64,000 nucleotides of DNA, from positions 1 through 64,000 of the forward strand of contig CALCQV010000043.1 of the NCBI GenBank assembly GCA_937894795.1. The letters are read 5' to 3'. This document shows, piece after piece, positions 62,001-64,000 of this stretch. Numbering within the stretch: position 1 is the stretch's first letter; each line of letters begins with the position of its first letter. Source of the DNA: an uncultured Bacteroidales bacterium. GTDB lineage: Bacteria; Bacteroidota; Bacteroidia; Bacteroidales; Lentimicrobiaceae. The notes beneath the pieces were generated by a model. That model was not told where the DNA came from, ran no database searches, and was given only the letters and a program-made list of their open reading frames with translations. A program made the position numbers and the translations under genes.

Positions 62001-62162
62001 ATAACCCACGGCTGTAATCCTGTCTCCTTAACCCACGGCTGTAATCCTGTCTCCTTAACCCATGGCTATAACCCTCTATACTTAACCCATGCCTATAACC
62101 CTCTATACTTAACCCATGCCTATAACCCTCTATACTTAACCCATGGTTTTAACCATGGGCAA
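62001..62162. repeat. 27-base tandem repeat array, six units
   Basis: Six units of 27 bases. Units 1-2 read TTAACCCACGGCTGTAATCC plus a TGTCTCC end; units 4-5 read TTAACCCATGCCTATAACCC plus a TCTATAC end; unit 3 is a hybrid. Unit 6 ends in a hairpin CCCATGGTT / AACCATGGG. The period is a multiple of three, so one frame reads repeats of THGYNPLYL type, which is probably not translated. Confidence 0.85.
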
Positions 62163-62224
62163 TGGAGATGCAAACACTAACCCCTATGTATTAATTTCCA
62201 ATTTATTTATACATTTACCTGATG

Positions 62225-62238
62225 TTGACGAATGTCAA
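62225..62238. promoter_or_regulatory. Candidate CRP/FNR-family operator
   Basis: TTGAC-GAAT-GTCAA is a perfect inverted repeat with the 5-4-5 spacing of CRP/FNR-family sites. It lies 90 bases upstream of the NTF2-like gene. Confidence 0.4.
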
Positions 62239-62327
62239 TTCGGTATTGACCCCTCATTCGCATTTACTGGCACTTAGCAATAATAACCATATACATTGAG
62301 TCACTTATCAAATAAAGAAATCACCCC

Positions 62328-62801
62328 ATGAAAAGATCATTTTTAATTATCAGTGCTTTTTTCGCTTTGAGTTTATACTCGTATTCACAAAACAACAGCA
62401 ACCTGCAGACATCCACCAATGAAGCATGGAGCAACTTCACCAACCTGTTGAACGACGCTAATTGCGAATTTGCAAAAGGAGCAATCGGCGAATCAACAAG
62501 AGCTGTATGGTCCCATGGCGATGATGTAACACTCTTCGGTGGATATGGCAGTCTAATCGAACCCGGATGGAAAAATGTTGAAGCACGTCTTGAATTTGCT
62601 GCGAAACAATTTTCAAATGGCACTTATTCCTCAAAGGAAATCAGGAAGACTATTGACGGTAACTTTGCATATTTATTGCAGACTGAACAATATATCTTCC
62701 CTGGCAAACCAGCCATTAACTTTCGCGTGACGATGATTTGCAGACTAGAATCTGATGGTTGGAAAATCATCCATCGTCATGGAGATATGATGAAAGAGTA
62801 A
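62328..62801 (+). CDS. Secreted SnoaL/NTF2-like protein
   Basis: The 157-residue protein has a signal peptide ending at SLYSYSQNN and a mature domain of the NTF2/SnoaL-3 fold, with the block TLFGGYGSLIEPGWKNVEARLEFAAKQF (read here as LFGGYGSLIEPGW) and the C-terminal DGWKIIHRHGDMMKE. Proteins of this kind are often described as SnoaL-like or as ketosteroid-isomerase-like; function unknown. Confidence 0.7.
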   Translation: MKRSFLIISAFFALSLYSYSQNNSNLQTSTNEAWSNFTNLLNDANCEFAKGAIGESTRAVWSHGDDVTLFGGYGSLIEPGWKNVEARLEFAAKQFSNGTYSSKEIRKTIDGNFAYLLQTEQYIFPGKPAINFRVTMICRLESDGWKIIHRHGDMMKE

Positions 62802-62981
62802 TTCGTACCGCTGGGTATGTTACTTTTTGCTTATGCTTTTACAATGGCAGCATTCAAATTTGAAAGCAATAAATCCAAAAACGACTTAATGGAGATATTC
62901 GATGCAGAGATCTTTAATGAATGAAATCAGAAAAGAAAATAAAAACAAGTTCAGATAATTAATATCAAATCAACAAATCCC

Positions 62982-63341
62982 ATGGAACTACAACCAGCAT
63001 CAATCATTCTCATTGCAGTGGTAATCATTTTTATAGCACTGATGATCTACATTCCGGTAGGTCTTTGGTTTGCAGCCCTCTTATCAGGTGTAAAAATCAC
63101 CATCCTTGAACTGCTTTTTATGAAATGGAGAAGGGTCCCACCTGAACTGATTGTCAAATCAATGATAATGCTCACAAAAGGAGGAGTCGCATGCACCAGG
63201 GAAGAACTGGAAATACATTTTCTTGCTGGAGGAGATGTTCAAAAAGTTACCAATACGCTTCTTCAGGCGAAGGCTTATGGTAAACCGCTTTCATTCAAGG
63301 AAGCAGCGCAATTGGATTTGGCAAAAAAGACCAGTTTCTAA
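62982..63341 (+). CDS. Truncated FloA-like (flotillin-like) N-terminal protein
   Basis: The 119-residue protein matches the N-terminus of FloA-type flotillin-like proteins (UPF0365): a membrane hairpin (about 8-30, VVIIFIALMIYIPVGLWFAAL), FMKWRRVPPELIVKSMIMLTKGG and HFLAGGDVQKVTNTLLQAKAYG. FloA is normally about 330 residues and continues with a SPFH domain; here a stop comes straight after FKEAAQLDLAKK. No continuation of the family is seen downstream. It is a truncated remnant, or a short stand-alone version. Confidence 0.6.
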   Translation: MELQPASIILIAVVIIFIALMIYIPVGLWFAALLSGVKITILELLFMKWRRVPPELIVKSMIMLTKGGVACTREELEIHFLAGGDVQKVTNTLLQAKAYGKPLSFKEAAQLDLAKKTSF

Positions 63342-63394
63342 GAGTTATATGAACTTCATTGTCAAAACCAACTAAATCTGTTATTATCAATAAA

Positions 63395-64000
63395 ATGAGT
63401 TTAACAATAAAAAATATTGGCAAGTTTAGAGAATATAGTATTGATATTATATTAATCCTCTCAGCGGTAATTTCTTTTTCTCCTTACATATCACTGATTG
63501 CAGTTGTAATATTTTCTCTGAATTTCTTATTTGTAAAACGACACGTTAATGTAACGTTAATTTTCTTCAGCATTGCTGTTCTAACAAGTGTATTTAATTA
63601 TTCATATTTGAAACCAAAAACTGAAAAATTAGAGAAAGAAATATTTTATATTGGCTTCCATTATAATTGGGAAAATAAGGCAATTCAAAGTCTGAATTAC
63701 TACAATCATAAAATAATTGAGTATAGATGCAATACCGGTTTTCTCCCAAATAACCTTGATGATATTCAAGATGGTGATACTATGAGTTTCAACGATGAAT
63801 CATTTGTAACCCAATTCGAAAAACATAAGACAATGGATTTTGCTAAATTTTATTATGAAAAGATTGACAGTAATCATTACCACTTATTGGGTATAGGACG
63901 TGACGGACTGCCAAAAACAGATGATGATTTACTTCCTGAGATAAGTATTTCGGATACCTCAAAAACAGAATTGATGAGATTTAAAATAAAGGAAAATACT
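63395..64000 (+). CDS. Membrane protein with pseudopilin-like C-terminal motif, partial
   Basis: The frame is open from an ATG at 63395 to the window end, exactly 202 codons. Two membrane segments (about 17-45 and 52-70) are followed by a soluble region. The part HYHLLGIGRDGLPKTDDDLLPEI resembles the calcium loop of GspG-type pseudopilins (DGxxxTxDD), written here as GIGRDGLPKTDDD. The C-terminus is outside the window. Function unknown. Confidence 0.45.
   Translation, partial: MSLTIKNIGKFREYSIDIILILSAVISFSPYISLIAVVIFSLNFLFVKRHVNVTLIFFSIAVLTSVFNYSYLKPKTEKLEKEIFYIGFHYNWENKAIQSLNYYNHKIIEYRCNTGFLPNNLDDIQDGDTMSFNDESFVTQFEKHKTMDFAKFYYEKIDSNHYHLLGIGRDGLPKTDDDLLPEISISDTSKTELMRFKIKENT

Larger units (their letters stand above)
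61899..62327. other. 429-base intergenic region with repeats
   Basis: It holds a perfect 32-base palindrome, a 27-base tandem repeat array and a TTGAC-N4-GTCAA site, described separately. No protein gene is supported. Confidence 0.75.

Noticed and set aside
62001..62162. Protein repeats of THGYNPLYL type
   Set aside because: They come from a 27-base tandem DNA repeat with no start codon or ribosome site before it; treated as noncoding.
62817..62924. 35-codon open frame (+) between the NTF2-like and FloA-like genes
   Set aside because: Too short, no family match, no clear start signal; could be a fragment but cannot be supported.
1..64000. CRISPR arrays, tRNA and rRNA genes, prophage or intact IS
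   Set aside because: I looked for regular spaced repeats, tRNA cloverleaf arms and transposase genes and saw none; a dedicated tRNA search could still find a gene I missed.

Overview
The window is a stretch of chromosome from a Bacteroidota bacterium, most like the anaerobic Bacteroidales/Marinilabiliales side of the phylum. The evidence is the repeated promoter -7 element TAnnTTTG, two secreted proteins with type IX secretion (T9SS) C-terminal sorting domains, a fused glycogen synthase-phosphorylase, a fused FeoA-FeoB, a cluster of Bacteroidota-type lipoproteins, and an acetate:succinate-type CoA-transferase. No rRNA, tRNA, CRISPR array, phage or intact insertion sequence was seen. I recognise 49 protein genes, two of them cut by the window edges.

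Layout. 1-11.6 kb (minus strand): a glycogen/alpha-glucan cluster running debranching enzyme, GT4 glycosyltransferase, GH57 amylase, GT3-GT35 fusion, followed by fabG and a vWA-type membrane protein. 11.8-38.2 kb: mostly housekeeping genes in short, often divergent or convergent units (sucD, mnmE, an acyl-ACP synthetase/acyltransferase fusion, threonine dehydratase, nfo, CoA-transferase, trmD, rplS, an Omp85-like barrel, nth, bcp, recA, a TPR lipoprotein). Interspersed are a lone receiver protein facing a histidine-kinase-like protein that appears to have lost its phospho-acceptor His, and an HPt protein. 38.7-42.2 kb: an iron uptake operon feoAB - M50B peptidase - Cys-rich protein, with a palindromic operator over its promoter. 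42.3-50.0 kb: two T9SS cargo proteins flanking an OB-fold lipoprotein and a flavoprotein/VF530 pair. 50.1-56.4 kb: the most unusual part. A membrane kinase with c-type heme motifs, a sigma54-activator response regulator and an archaemetzincin form a tight operon; next to it is a PstS-like/GcvH-like membrane fusion preceded by a sigma54-type promoter and two matching near-palindromes placed like enhancers. 57-64 kb: a methyltransferase, a K+/H+ antiporter, a prolyl oligopeptidase, repeat-rich intergenic DNA, an NTF2-like secreted protein, a truncated FloA-like protein and a partial membrane protein.

Reading promoters alongside genes corrects several starts: in four genes the longest frame begins inside the -7 element, so the true start is the next ATG. 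trmD and the VF530 gene appear almost leaderless. All protein assignments rest on motifs read by eye and family knowledge; no database search was possible.
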